Source: Treponema sp. UBA1240
Lineage (GTDB): Bacteria; Spirochaetota; Spirochaetia; Treponematales; Treponemataceae
DNA: 5,543 nucleotides
Assembly (NCBI GenBank): GCA_002308875.1
Contig: DBWK01000090.1
Span: forward strand, 5,562-11,104
Reading direction: 5' to 3'
Shown: piece by piece, positions 1 through 5,543 of the stretch
Layout of the letters: every line of letters begins with the position of its first letter
Position numbering within the stretch: the first letter of the stretch is position 1
The notes under the pieces: model-generated
Told to the model about the DNA's origin: nothing
What the model saw: only the letters and a program-made list of their open reading frames with translations
Database searches by the model: none
Made by a program: the position numbers and the translations under genes

Positions 1-107
1 GTGCGTGTTGTTGTTGCGTTTGCAATGTTATCAGAAATAACGTCTGTTCTAAGACGTTCAACGCTCATTCCTGTTGCCGCTATATTAATACTGGTAAAAA
101 GACCCAT
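1..107 (-). CDS. flgC: Flagellar basal-body rod protein FlgC, N-terminal part (cut by window edge)
   Basis: FlgC is one of the proximal rod proteins that, with FlgB and FlgF, builds the periplasmic shaft between the MS ring and the distal rod. It is exported by the flagellar type III apparatus and so needs no cleaved signal peptide. Only 35 codons are visible. They begin MGLFTSINIAATGMS and continue into VERLRTDVISDNIANATTTRT, the conserved N-terminal rod/hook motif (residues about 16-35) in which an Asn-Ile-Ala-Asn core sits in an amphipathic helix. The ATG at 105-107 is favoured because AGGAG lies 8 bases upstream. The gene follows flgB after 11 bases, the usual flgB-flgC order, and fliE would be expected next beyond the window. 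No oddity is visible in the part present. Confidence 0.92.
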   Translation of the reverse strand, partial: MGLFTSINIAATGMSVERLRTDVISDNIANATTTR

Positions 108-115
108 TTTTTATT

Positions 116-120
116 CTCCT
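116..120 (-). promoter_or_regulatory. flgC Shine-Dalgarno, overlapping the flgB stop codon
   Basis: The coding strand reads AGGAG, 8 bases before the flgC ATG. The first two bases of this site are the last two bases of the flgB TAG stop (119-121), so ribosomes ending flgB sit on the flgC initiation site. This supports translational coupling of two rod proteins needed in similar amounts. Confidence 0.8.
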
Positions 121-532
121 ATTTTAACACAGATTTAACCTGTGAAAACTCAAAACTTTGTAATTGTGTCAAAAGCTGATAGTTCAGCTGTGTTTTAAGA
201 ACGTTCATTGCTTCTGTTTCGGCGTCAACGTTGTTACCGTTTGCCTTTGCAGTTGTCAGATAATCACGTACTCTGCGCGGCTGTACCGAACGGTAATCTA
301 CCGGTACGGAAGACTGAATGTGGCGCGGATCTGTTGTTTTCATAACAAAGGCTTCTTTTGCCGTTTTTTCTGAATCCAGCGCTCTTTTAAGCTCGCTTTC
401 AAAATTAACTTCAACTCTCTTAAAATTCGGAACTTCCGAATTTGCAAGATTCTGTGCCGTTACCTGATAGCGCAATGTACTGACATCCATGGCTCTGTGT
501 AACAAATCTGTAGTTCTTGTAAAACTATTCAT
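119..532 (-). CDS. flgB: Flagellar basal-body rod protein FlgB
   Basis: FlgB is the proximal rod subunit next to the MS ring/FliE junction. In spirochaetes the motor and rod lie in the periplasm and drive internal flagella. The protein has 137 residues, the normal family size. The N-terminal rod motif covers about residues 20-39 (LRYQVTAQNLANSEVPNFKR), with the NLAN core typical of axial flagellar proteins. The C-terminal signature starts at residue 98 (GNNVDAETEAMNVLKTQLNY) and ends in the helix that packs against the N-terminal one. There is no signal peptide, as expected for type III export. The ATG at 530-532 is preceded by AGGAAGG with 9 bases between. The gene follows hslU after 62 bases that contain a sigma-28-like promoter, and precedes flgC by 11 bases. 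It is probably the first gene of a flagellar operon. Confidence 0.96.
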   Translation of the reverse strand: MNSFTRTTDLLHRAMDVSTLRYQVTAQNLANSEVPNFKRVEVNFESELKRALDSEKTAKEAFVMKTTDPRHIQSSVPVDYRSVQPRRVRDYLTTAKANGNNVDAETEAMNVLKTQLNYQLLTQLQSFEFSQVKSVLK

Positions 533-541
533 TTTTTTTGA

Positions 542-548
542 CCTTCCT
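542..548 (-). promoter_or_regulatory. flgB Shine-Dalgarno
   Basis: AGGAAGG on the coding strand lies 9 bases before the flgB ATG, with an A-rich spacer between. It begins only 7 bases after the predicted -10 element, so a transcript from that promoter would start almost at this site and have a leader of about 17-19 bases. Confidence 0.75.
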
Positions 549-555
549 ACTCTAA

Positions 556-582
556 TTATCGGTGAGCAAAAAACAGACTTAA
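556..582 (-). promoter_or_regulatory. Predicted sigma-28 (FliA/SigD-type) promoter for the flgB operon
   Basis: On the coding strand the hslU-flgB gap reads TTAAGTCT (582 to 575), 11 bases, then ACCGATAA (563 to 556). The enterobacterial sigma-28 consensus is TAAAGTTT-11 nt-GCCGATAA. The match is 6/8 and 7/8 with exactly the consensus spacing, including the diagnostic CCGATAA core. Position (just before a flagellar rod gene), strand and spacing all agree. A competing reading is a housekeeping promoter using GATAAT (560 to 555) as a -10, but its -35 candidates are poor (TTAAGT, 3/6, 16-base spacer). Both could operate. The promoter is seen as sequence; the sigma factor assignment is inferred. 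Confidence 0.72.
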
Positions 583-589
583 GTTTTTT
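568..589 (-). repeat. Short AT-rich inverted repeat after hslU
   Basis: On the coding strand AAAAAAC (589 to 583) and GTTTTTT (574 to 568) are perfect 7-base complements flanking an 8-base loop. The arrangement sits just after the hslU stop codon and its 3' arm is a T run, so it faintly resembles an intrinsic terminator. The stem has a single G-C pair and would be very weak. The loop is exactly the predicted -35 element of the flgB promoter. It may only reflect the A/T tracts usual around promoters. Confidence 0.3.
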
Positions 590-594
590 TACAA

Positions 595-2025
595 CTACAG
601 TATGTATTTTGACAAATCCTGATCCTGTAATACTCCTTTAAGCCGTTCATCAACGTACTCTTTTGTTATTTCTATCGTTTCGCCTTTATGTTCATCCGCT
701 TCAAAAGACAGGTCCTCGAGCAGTGTTTCCATTATAGTATGAAGCCGGCGTGCTCCTATGTTTTCCATTCGTGAATTAACTTCCTCAGCAAGAACACTCA
801 TTTTTTCAACGGCTTCATCATTGAATTTTAATGTTACACCTTCGGTGGCAAGCAGTTCTGTGTACTGCTTTGTAAGCGCATTGTGCGGCTCAACCAGAAT
901 GCGTTTAAAATCTCCGGCATTGAGTGATTCAAGTTCAACACGCAGCGGAAAACGTCCCTGAAGCTCTGGTATAAGATCGCTCGGCTTTGAAACACTGAAT
1001 GCGCCGGCGGCAATGAAAAGAATATGTGTTGTATCTACAACACCGAATTTTGTGTTTACTGTTGAACCTTCCACAATCGGAAGAATGTCGCGCTGAACAC
1101 CCTCACGGGAAACATCCTGTCCGCTGCTGCGCTCGCGAACTGCTATCTTGTCAATTTCGTCTATAAATATTATTCCCATCTGTTCAACGCGGGAACGAGC
1201 TTCGTCGCAAACCTTGTCCGGGTCAATGACTTTGTCCAGTTGCTCAGCGGTGAGTATTTCGCGAGCTTCCTTTATAGTAACAAGTTTCTTTTTTGAACGC
1301 CCGCCCATCAGCATGTTAGTAATACTTGCCATACTTGTTTCAATGTCTTCTATGTTGCCGCCGGCAAAAATTTCCATGGTGGGCAGATTCTGCCTGCGGT
1401 TTACGCTTACTTCAACCTGACGGTCTTCAAGAACACCGTCGTGAAGCATCTTGCGGAACTTTTCGCGCGTTGCGGACATATCCGCAGAAGATGTCTCAGA
1501 ATTTTCCACAGATGAATCGGAACCAGCAATACCGGGAAGAGAAAACAGAGAACCCTGCTTTTGTTCCGTTTTTGGCTTGCTGCCACTACCGGGAAGCAAA
1601 AGGTCAAGCAAGGCTTCTTCCACTTTTTCCTGCACTGAAACTTTCATCTGTTCCTGCATTTCGGATTTAACCATGTTATAGCCTACCGCCATAAGATCGC
1701 GTACCATTGATTCTACATCACGTCCAACATAACCAACTTCGGTGTATTTGGTAGCCTCAACTTTTATATATGGTGCACCGCAAAGCTTTGCAAGACGGCG
1801 TGCAATTTCAGTTTTTCCTACACCGGTAGGACCAATCATAAGAATATTTTTAGGAGCGATTTCTTCACGGATATCATCAGGCAGCTTTAGTCTGCGGGTT
1901 CTGTTGCGAAGAGCAATTGCTACCGCTTTTTTTGCTTTTTTTTGTCCAATTATGTATTTATCAAGGCTGGCAACTATTTCCTTCGGGGTCAATTCTTCAA
2001 GGCGTTCTTCCATTGTTGATTTCAT
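595..2025 (-). CDS. hslU: HslU (ClpY), AAA+ unfoldase subunit of the HslVU protease
   Basis: HslU forms hexameric ATPase rings that unfold substrates and thread them into the HslV chamber in the cytoplasm. In the 476 residues, the N-terminal helix GQKKAKKAVAIALRNRTRR (about 27-45) is typical. Walker A GPTGVGKT is at 65-72, the pore loop GYVG at 98-101, the intermediate (I) domain at about 115-270, and Walker B IIFIDEIDK at 285-293. The HILFIAAGAF sensor-1 strand is near 334-343, the arginine-finger region LIPELQGRFP at 351-360, and sensor 2 GARRLH at 424-429. The extreme C-terminus, DLSKYIL, is the docking tail that inserts between HslV subunits and is close to the E. coli ending. The protein is longer than E. 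coli HslU (443), mainly through a Ser/Gly/Gln-rich linker at about 145-186 in the I domain and a slightly longer N-terminus. The ATG directly abuts the hslV stop and is supported by GGAGG at 8 bases; Met5 is too far from that site. Confidence 0.98.
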   Translation of the reverse strand: MKSTMEERLEELTPKEIVASLDKYIIGQKKAKKAVAIALRNRTRRLKLPDDIREEIAPKNILMIGPTGVGKTEIARRLAKLCGAPYIKVEATKYTEVGYVGRDVESMVRDLMAVGYNMVKSEMQEQMKVSVQEKVEEALLDLLLPGSGSKPKTEQKQGSLFSLPGIAGSDSSVENSETSSADMSATREKFRKMLHDGVLEDRQVEVSVNRRQNLPTMEIFAGGNIEDIETSMASITNMLMGGRSKKKLVTIKEAREILTAEQLDKVIDPDKVCDEARSRVEQMGIIFIDEIDKIAVRERSSGQDVSREGVQRDILPIVEGSTVNTKFGVVDTTHILFIAAGAFSVSKPSDLIPELQGRFPLRVELESLNAGDFKRILVEPHNALTKQYTELLATEGVTLKFNDEAVEKMSVLAEEVNSRMENIGARRLHTIMETLLEDLSFEADEHKGETIEITKEYVDERLKGVLQDQDLSKYIL

Positions 2026-2565
2026 TTACAGTTCCTCCGCGGTAATGTGGCCGTTTGTATAAATACAGATATTTCCGGCAATTTTAAGACTTTTTTCGGC
2101 TATTTCAAGTGCACTCAGCTCCGATGATTCCATATAGGCGAGAGCGGCAGCGTATGCGTAGTTTCCGCCTGAGCCGATTGCAAGAACATCGCTTTCGGGT
2201 TCAATAACATCGCCGTTACCGGAGATGAGCAGGATTTTTTCCTTGTTGGCAACAAGAAGAAGCGCTTCCAGATTACGCAGCGCCTTGTCAGTCCGCCACA
2301 TTTTTGCAAGTTCAACTGCGGCTCTTGTTATATCTCCGTTATATTCCTGAAGCTTTGCCTCAAATTTATCAAACAGATTAAAAGCATCGGCTGTTGCTCC
2401 GGCAAATCCTGTTAAAACCTTGCCGTCATATATTCTGCGAACTTTGCGGGCATTGCCTTTCATAACTGTTTCGCCCATTGTTACCTGTCCGTCACCAGCC
2501 ATTGCAACTTTGCCGTTTCTGCGAACTGCTATTACTGTCGTACTTCTTATTCTCTGTTTACTCAT
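2026..2565 (-). CDS. hslV: HslV (ClpQ), threonine peptidase subunit of the HslVU protease
   Basis: HslV is a proteasome-beta-like peptidase of family T1 that forms two stacked hexamers and is activated by HslU. The protein has 179 residues. An eight-residue propeptide (MSKQRIRS) precedes Thr9-Thr10. By alignment with known HslV starts (TTIVSVRRNG in E. coli), Thr9 would become Thr1, the N-terminal nucleophile, after self-cleavage. GDG at 24-26 supplies the conserved Asp (mature Asp17), VMKGNARKVRR at 34-44 contains the active-site lysine, and GSGG at 131-134 supplies the conserved Ser. The core FAGATADAFNLFDKFEAKL (54-72) and the ending AGNICIYTN are standard. The nucleophile is Thr, unlike the Ser of Bacillus CodW. 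The ATG has AAGGAA upstream, 9 bases after the xerC stop. The stop codon abuts hslU, as expected for partners of one complex. No CIRCE-type heat-shock operator is visible upstream, so expression probably comes from a promoter further up the operon. Confidence 0.98.
   Translation of the reverse strand: MSKQRIRSTTVIAVRRNGKVAMAGDGQVTMGETVMKGNARKVRRIYDGKVLTGFAGATADAFNLFDKFEAKLQEYNGDITRAAVELAKMWRTDKALRNLEALLLVANKEKILLISGNGDVIEPESDVLAIGSGGNYAYAAALAYMESSELSALEIAEKSLKIAGNICIYTNGHITAEEL
2032..2038 (-). promoter_or_regulatory. hslU Shine-Dalgarno inside the last codons of hslV
   Basis: GGAGGAA on the coding strand lies within the codons for the terminal Glu-Glu of HslV, and its GGAGG core is 8 bases before the hslU ATG. 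The hslV TAA and hslU ATG follow without a gap. The site settles the hslU start and suggests coupled translation of the protease pair. Confidence 0.85.
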
Positions 2566-2570
2566 TCTTG

Positions 2571-2576
2571 TTCCTT
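2571..2576 (-). promoter_or_regulatory. hslV Shine-Dalgarno overlapping the xerC stop codon
   Basis: AAGGAA on the coding strand shares its first two bases with the xerC TAA stop (2575-2577). It lies 5 bases (7 from the AAGG core) before the hslV ATG at 2563-2565, which supports that start and close coupling with xerC. Confidence 0.7.
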
Positions 2577-3477
2577 ATTTTGTGCCACCATGCGGGTGTG
2601 CCTGATTATATGTTTTTATCAGCTGTGCTGTAGTTACATGCGTATAGCGCTGCGTTGTAGAAATACTTTCGTGTCCGAGCATTTCCTGTACCACCCTTAT
2701 ATCAGCTCCGTTCGAAAGCATTGCAGTTGCAAATGTATGACGCAAAGCATGGGGCGAAATATGGTGGTTTGTGCCTTCAACACCGGAATACCGGCTGACT
2801 ATATAGCGGATTCCTCTTATGGTAAGAGGTTTTCCAGCCTGATTTATAAAAAGCTCTTCAACTTTTCTTTCCGCAGGAATCCGTTTATTACGCTCCGGCA
2901 GATATTCCAATACGGCTTTTACAGCGTCTTTTTCAAAAAACACACGCCGTTCCTTGCTGCCTTTTCCAAGTACAACAGCGGACTTATAATCCGGAGCAAT
3001 GTCCTTGAGTTTTAAAGTTGCCATCTCACCTACACGACAACCTGTTGAATAAAAGCATTCCAAAAGTGCTTTATCTCGTTTTTCCCACAAAAGCGGCTTT
3101 TTTTCCGGCTGGGAACAAAGTTCATCAGTCTCGGCAGGAAAAAGAAAACGCGGTACTTTTTTGGGCAATTTAAGTGTTTTTATTGAAAGGGCGGGATTTG
3201 CAGTAATGTATTCCAAACGGTAACAATATGCAAAGAATTTTCTTACAGCCGCAAGAAAACGGTTTATACTTGAAGCCTCATATTTTTGTGAAGAAAGCGA
3301 AGCAATGCAAGTCTGGAGATTCAAAGTTGTGATTGCGTTTATATCCGCATCCTGACCAAAGTAATCGCATAAAAGCTTTAAATCATGGCGGTAACTCGTT
3401 ACTGTGTTTACAGAAACGCCTTTTACGCCGTACATATAGGTGAGGAATTCTTCTGTCAACTTCAGCAAACCAGCCAT
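2575..3477 (-). CDS. xerC: Tyrosine recombinase XerC (CodV-like)
   Basis: Xer recombinases act in pairs at dif sites to resolve chromosome dimers at cell division. The length of 300 residues is normal for XerC/XerD. The N-terminal SAM-like DNA-binding domain spans about residues 5-90 (with TVTSYRHDLKLLCDYF at 25-40), followed by the catalytic domain. All catalytic residues are present: Arg148 (GCRVGE), Lys172 (GKGSKERR), His243 and Arg246 (SPHALRHTFA), His269 (LGHES) and nucleophile Tyr278 (TTQRYTH, codon at 2644-2646). The tail YNQAHPHGG resembles the C-terminal Xer tail that contacts the partner subunit. Assignment to XerC rather than XerD or a phage integrase rests on position: in Firmicutes the codV/xerC gene also lies between topA and clpQ. 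The ATG abuts the topA stop. No dif-like site is evident in the window. I see no sign of transfer or phage neighbours. Confidence 0.93.
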   Translation of the reverse strand: MAGLLKLTEEFLTYMYGVKGVSVNTVTSYRHDLKLLCDYFGQDADINAITTLNLQTCIASLSSQKYEASSINRFLAAVRKFFAYCYRLEYITANPALSIKTLKLPKKVPRFLFPAETDELCSQPEKKPLLWEKRDKALLECFYSTGCRVGEMATLKLKDIAPDYKSAVVLGKGSKERRVFFEKDAVKAVLEYLPERNKRIPAERKVEELFINQAGKPLTIRGIRYIVSRYSGVEGTNHHISPHALRHTFATAMLSNGADIRVVQEMLGHESISTTQRYTHVTTAQLIKTYNQAHPHGGTK

Positions 3478-5543
3478 TTATTCCTCGTTTTCAAGACCTT
3501 CTTCATCTTCTACAGTATGCAGATAGTCACAGTTGGGATTTATACACGATTTTATACTGCCGTGCTTTTTAACGTATTTTTCAACCAAAAACTGTCCGCA
3601 TTTTGGACAAGTTGCATTGATAGGCTTATAATGCGAAATAAAATCGCACTTGGGATAGTTTGTACAACCGTAAAATTCTTTTCCCTTGCCCTTGGTTTTT
3701 CGTGCTACAATGTCGCCGTTGCAACCCGGACGCGGACATTTTGCGAGCGGAATAGAACGCGTGTTGCGGCATTCCGGAAAACCGGAACACGCAAGGAACG
3801 AACCGAATTTTCCCAGTTTTTTAACCATCGGGCGACCACAGAGCTCACAAACCTGGTCGGTTTTTTCATCCATAATGCCTTTGTAGCTTTCAAGTGTCGA
3901 CATAATCTCATCAACACGCTTTTTGAACGGAAAGTAAAAATCACCAATCATCTTTGTCCATTCAACTTTTGACTCTTCAACAGCGTCCAGTTCATTTTCA
4001 ACTTCTGCGGTAAAGTTTTCGTTTATTACGGACGGGAAAGATTCAACCAGAATGTCACAAATAATCTTTCCAAGCTGTGTGGGTATCAGCTGTTTGTTTG
4101 ATCTTGTAACATAATAGCGTTCAAGCAGAACAGAAATAATCGGCGCATAGGTTGAAGGACGACCTATTCCGCGTTCTTCAAGCGTTTTTACTATAGAAGC
4201 GTCAGTATAACGCGATGGTCCCTGCGTAAAGTGCTGCTCAGGATAGAATTTGAGCGGTTTTATTTTTTCACCTGTTTTGAGTGACGGCAGAACATCGTCT
4301 TTTTCGTCTTTTGAAATAAGTGTTTTAAGAACCTTAAGATAACCTTTTTCAAGCGTTTGTGTTGCCGAGAGACGGAACAGAGCATCACCAGCACGTATAT
4401 CAACACTTGTTGTGCACTTTTTGGCACTTGTCATCTGACTGGAAACAAAGCGTTCCCAAATGATTGAATACAGGCGCAGCTGGTCGCGGGTAAGGTATTC
4501 CTTAACATAATCCGGTGTGTATTTGACATAAGTGGGGCGGATTGCTTCATGCGCGTCCTGTGCTTTTTTGCCTACTGCATATTCAATAGGTTTGGAAGGA
4601 AGCTGTTCCGGATAGTTTTTGGTGATAAAGGCTCTTACATCCTCAATAGCAACAGGTGAAATACGGACTGAATCAGTACGCATGTAAGTTATCAAACCTA
4701 CACGGGAAGAACCTATGTTTATACCTTCATAAAGCTGCTGTGCAACCTGCATTGTCTTTTTTGAAGTAAAACCCAGTCTGTTTGCTGCAGCCTGCTGCAA
4801 CTTTGAGGTTGTAAAAGGAGGTTTTGGTTTTACTTCTTTTTCTGTTTTCTTTATGTCAACTACGTCACATTCGCTGTTTTTTATCAACGCGATTATGTCA
4901 TTGACTGATTTTTCGTTTTTAAGCTCCGGCTTTTTGCCCTTGTACTGAACAAGCTGCGCGGTAAACGTTGTTTTGCCTTTTATAAAATCCGCATCAAGCG
5001 TCCAGTATTCTTCGGGCATAAAGTTTTCAACTTCTTTTTCACGGTCGCAAATCAATTTAAGAGCAACAGATTGAACACGTCCTGCAGAAAGACCGTTCTT
5101 TACCTTTTTCCACAGTAAAGGCGAGAGATTGTAACCAACAAGCCTGTCCAGAACACGGCGCGCCTTTTGCGCGTTTACTTTTGCTTCGTCTATTTCGCCG
5201 GGTGCTTTTACAGCGTCTTTTATTGCCTGCGGTGTTATTTCGTTAAAAACAATGCGCTTAATCGGCGCAGCTGTTTTTTCGCAAAGCACATTCCGCAGAT
5301 GCCAGGCAATGGCTTCTCCCTCACGGTCATTATCACTTGCAAGAAGCACTTCATCATTTTTCTTTGCTTCTTTCTGCAGCTCTTTGAGCAAACCTGCTCT
5401 TCCCCGTACCGTAATATATTCCGGCTGAAAATTGTTTTCCACATTAACAGCTATGCGTGACTTTGGCAGGTCTATGAGATGTCCCATCGAAGCCTTTACG
5501 GTAAAACCTGTTCCAAGATATTTTTCTATTGTTTTTGCTTTTG
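3478..5543 (-). CDS. topA: DNA topoisomerase I (type IA), N-terminus cut by window edge
   Basis: TopA relaxes negative supercoils by passing one strand through a break held by a 5'-phosphotyrosine. The reading frame is open to the right edge and starts in KAKTIEKYLGTGFTVKAS, which is the family N-terminus after the ESPA motif, so only about a dozen codons are missing. The Met at 5485-5487 is internal, not the start. Counting from the first whole codon (Lys, 5541), the Toprim acidic motif SDNDREGEAIAWHL has its acids at 70, 72 and 74. NGLSAGRVQSVAL lies at 149-161, and GLITYMRTDS carries the catalytic Tyr286 (codon 4684-4686). The C-terminus has three tetracysteine zinc ribbons: Cys 565/568/585/591, 602/607/626/632 and 645/648/666/671, then an acidic tail. 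With 687 residues visible it is close to Bacillus TopA in length and shorter than E. coli TopA (865). It directly abuts xerC downstream. Confidence 0.98.
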   Translation of the reverse strand, partial: KAKTIEKYLGTGFTVKASMGHLIDLPKSRIAVNVENNFQPEYITVRGRAGLLKELQKEAKKNDEVLLASDNDREGEAIAWHLRNVLCEKTAAPIKRIVFNEITPQAIKDAVKAPGEIDEAKVNAQKARRVLDRLVGYNLSPLLWKKVKNGLSAGRVQSVALKLICDREKEVENFMPEEYWTLDADFIKGKTTFTAQLVQYKGKKPELKNEKSVNDIIALIKNSECDVVDIKKTEKEVKPKPPFTTSKLQQAAANRLGFTSKKTMQVAQQLYEGINIGSSRVGLITYMRTDSVRISPVAIEDVRAFITKNYPEQLPSKPIEYAVGKKAQDAHEAIRPTYVKYTPDYVKEYLTRDQLRLYSIIWERFVSSQMTSAKKCTTSVDIRAGDALFRLSATQTLEKGYLKVLKTLISKDEKDDVLPSLKTGEKIKPLKFYPEQHFTQGPSRYTDASIVKTLEERGIGRPSTYAPIISVLLERYYVTRSNKQLIPTQLGKIICDILVESFPSVINENFTAEVENELDAVEESKVEWTKMIGDFYFPFKKRVDEIMSTLESYKGIMDEKTDQVCELCGRPMVKKLGKFGSFLACSGFPECRNTRSIPLAKCPRPGCNGDIVARKTKGKGKEFYGCTNYPKCDFISHYKPINATCPKCGQFLVEKYVKKHGSIKSCINPNCDYLHTVEDEEGLENEE
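3481..3486 (-). promoter_or_regulatory. xerC Shine-Dalgarno inside the last codons of topA
   Basis: GAGGAA on the coding strand encodes the terminal Glu-Glu of TopA and ends 3 bases before the xerC ATG (5 bases from the GAGG core). The topA TAA and xerC ATG touch. This supports the xerC start at 3475-3477 and coupling to topA translation. Confidence 0.75.

Noticed and set aside
1742..2062. Plus-strand open frame (106 codons) opposite the HslU N-terminal region
   Set aside because: It mirrors the Walker A region of HslU. Its apparent regularity comes from the conserved codons of the true gene on the other strand.
2581..2602. Possible hairpin at the end of xerC (CACC/GGTG with a five-base loop, inside direct GGCACA repeats)
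   Set aside because: The stem is only four base pairs, lies inside coding sequence for the HPHGG tail, and is not followed by a T run, so it is not a credible terminator.
2566..2700. CIRCE/HrcA-type heat-shock operator upstream of hslV
   Set aside because: I looked for the TTAGCACTC-9 nt-GAGTGCTAA inverted repeat and saw nothing resembling it. The region is xerC coding sequence.
2590..3015. Plus-strand open frame (141 codons) opposite the xerC catalytic domain
   Set aside because: It is fully antisense to conserved XerC catalytic motifs, has a Cys/Phe-rich composition typical of shadows, and has no homology I recognise.
3385..3972. Long plus-strand open frame (195 codons) across the topA-xerC junction
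   Set aside because: It lies wholly antisense to the TopA zinc-ribbon region and the XerC N-terminus, both certain genes. The translation is rich in Phe, Cys, Thr and Val with no recognisable domain, typical of a reverse-strand shadow, and I see no convincing ribosome-binding site.
5485..5487. Met codon as the topA start
   Set aside because: The frame stays open to the window edge and the 18 codons upstream match the conserved TopA N-terminus (KAKTIEKYL...), including sequence needed for the Toprim fold, so the real start is outside the window.

Overview
This window looks like spirochaete chromosome, most likely Treponema or a close relative. The reasons are the moderately AT-rich base composition (about 40-45% GC by eye), the protein sequences of FlgB and the FlgC N-terminus, and above all the gene order. 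The genus call rests on recognition from memory and was not tested by a search. Every gene lies on the minus strand, so transcription runs from high to low coordinates.

In transcription order the window holds topA (DNA topoisomerase I, its first codons cut off by the right edge), xerC (tyrosine recombinase for chromosome dimer resolution), hslV and hslU (the two-part HslVU/ClpQY protease), then flgB and the first 35 codons of flgC (proximal rod proteins of the flagellar basal body). The window is almost entirely coding, and no stretch of 300 bases lacks a gene.

The genes fall into two groups. topA-xerC-hslV-hslU are packed with gaps of 0, 9 and 0 bases, and each Shine-Dalgarno sequence overlaps the end of the gene before it, so they look like one co-transcribed, translationally coupled unit. 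A 62-base gap then separates hslU from flgB. On the coding strand this gap carries a very good match to a sigma-28 (FliA/SigD-type) flagellar promoter, TTAAGTCT-11 nt-ACCGATAA, so flgB-flgC probably begin a motility operon with its own promoter. No strong terminator separates the groups, so read-through from hslU into flgB is also likely.

The order matches the Bacillus cluster topA-trmFO-codV(xerC)-clpQ(hslV)-clpY(hslU)-codY-flgB-flgC, with trmFO and codY absent. The window is therefore a conserved housekeeping-to-motility junction rather than an accessory island. I found no mobile element, RNA gene, CRISPR array or unknown defence-like system. The observations most worth following are the flgB promoter, the ancient gene order without codY and trmFO, and small protein details in HslV and HslU.
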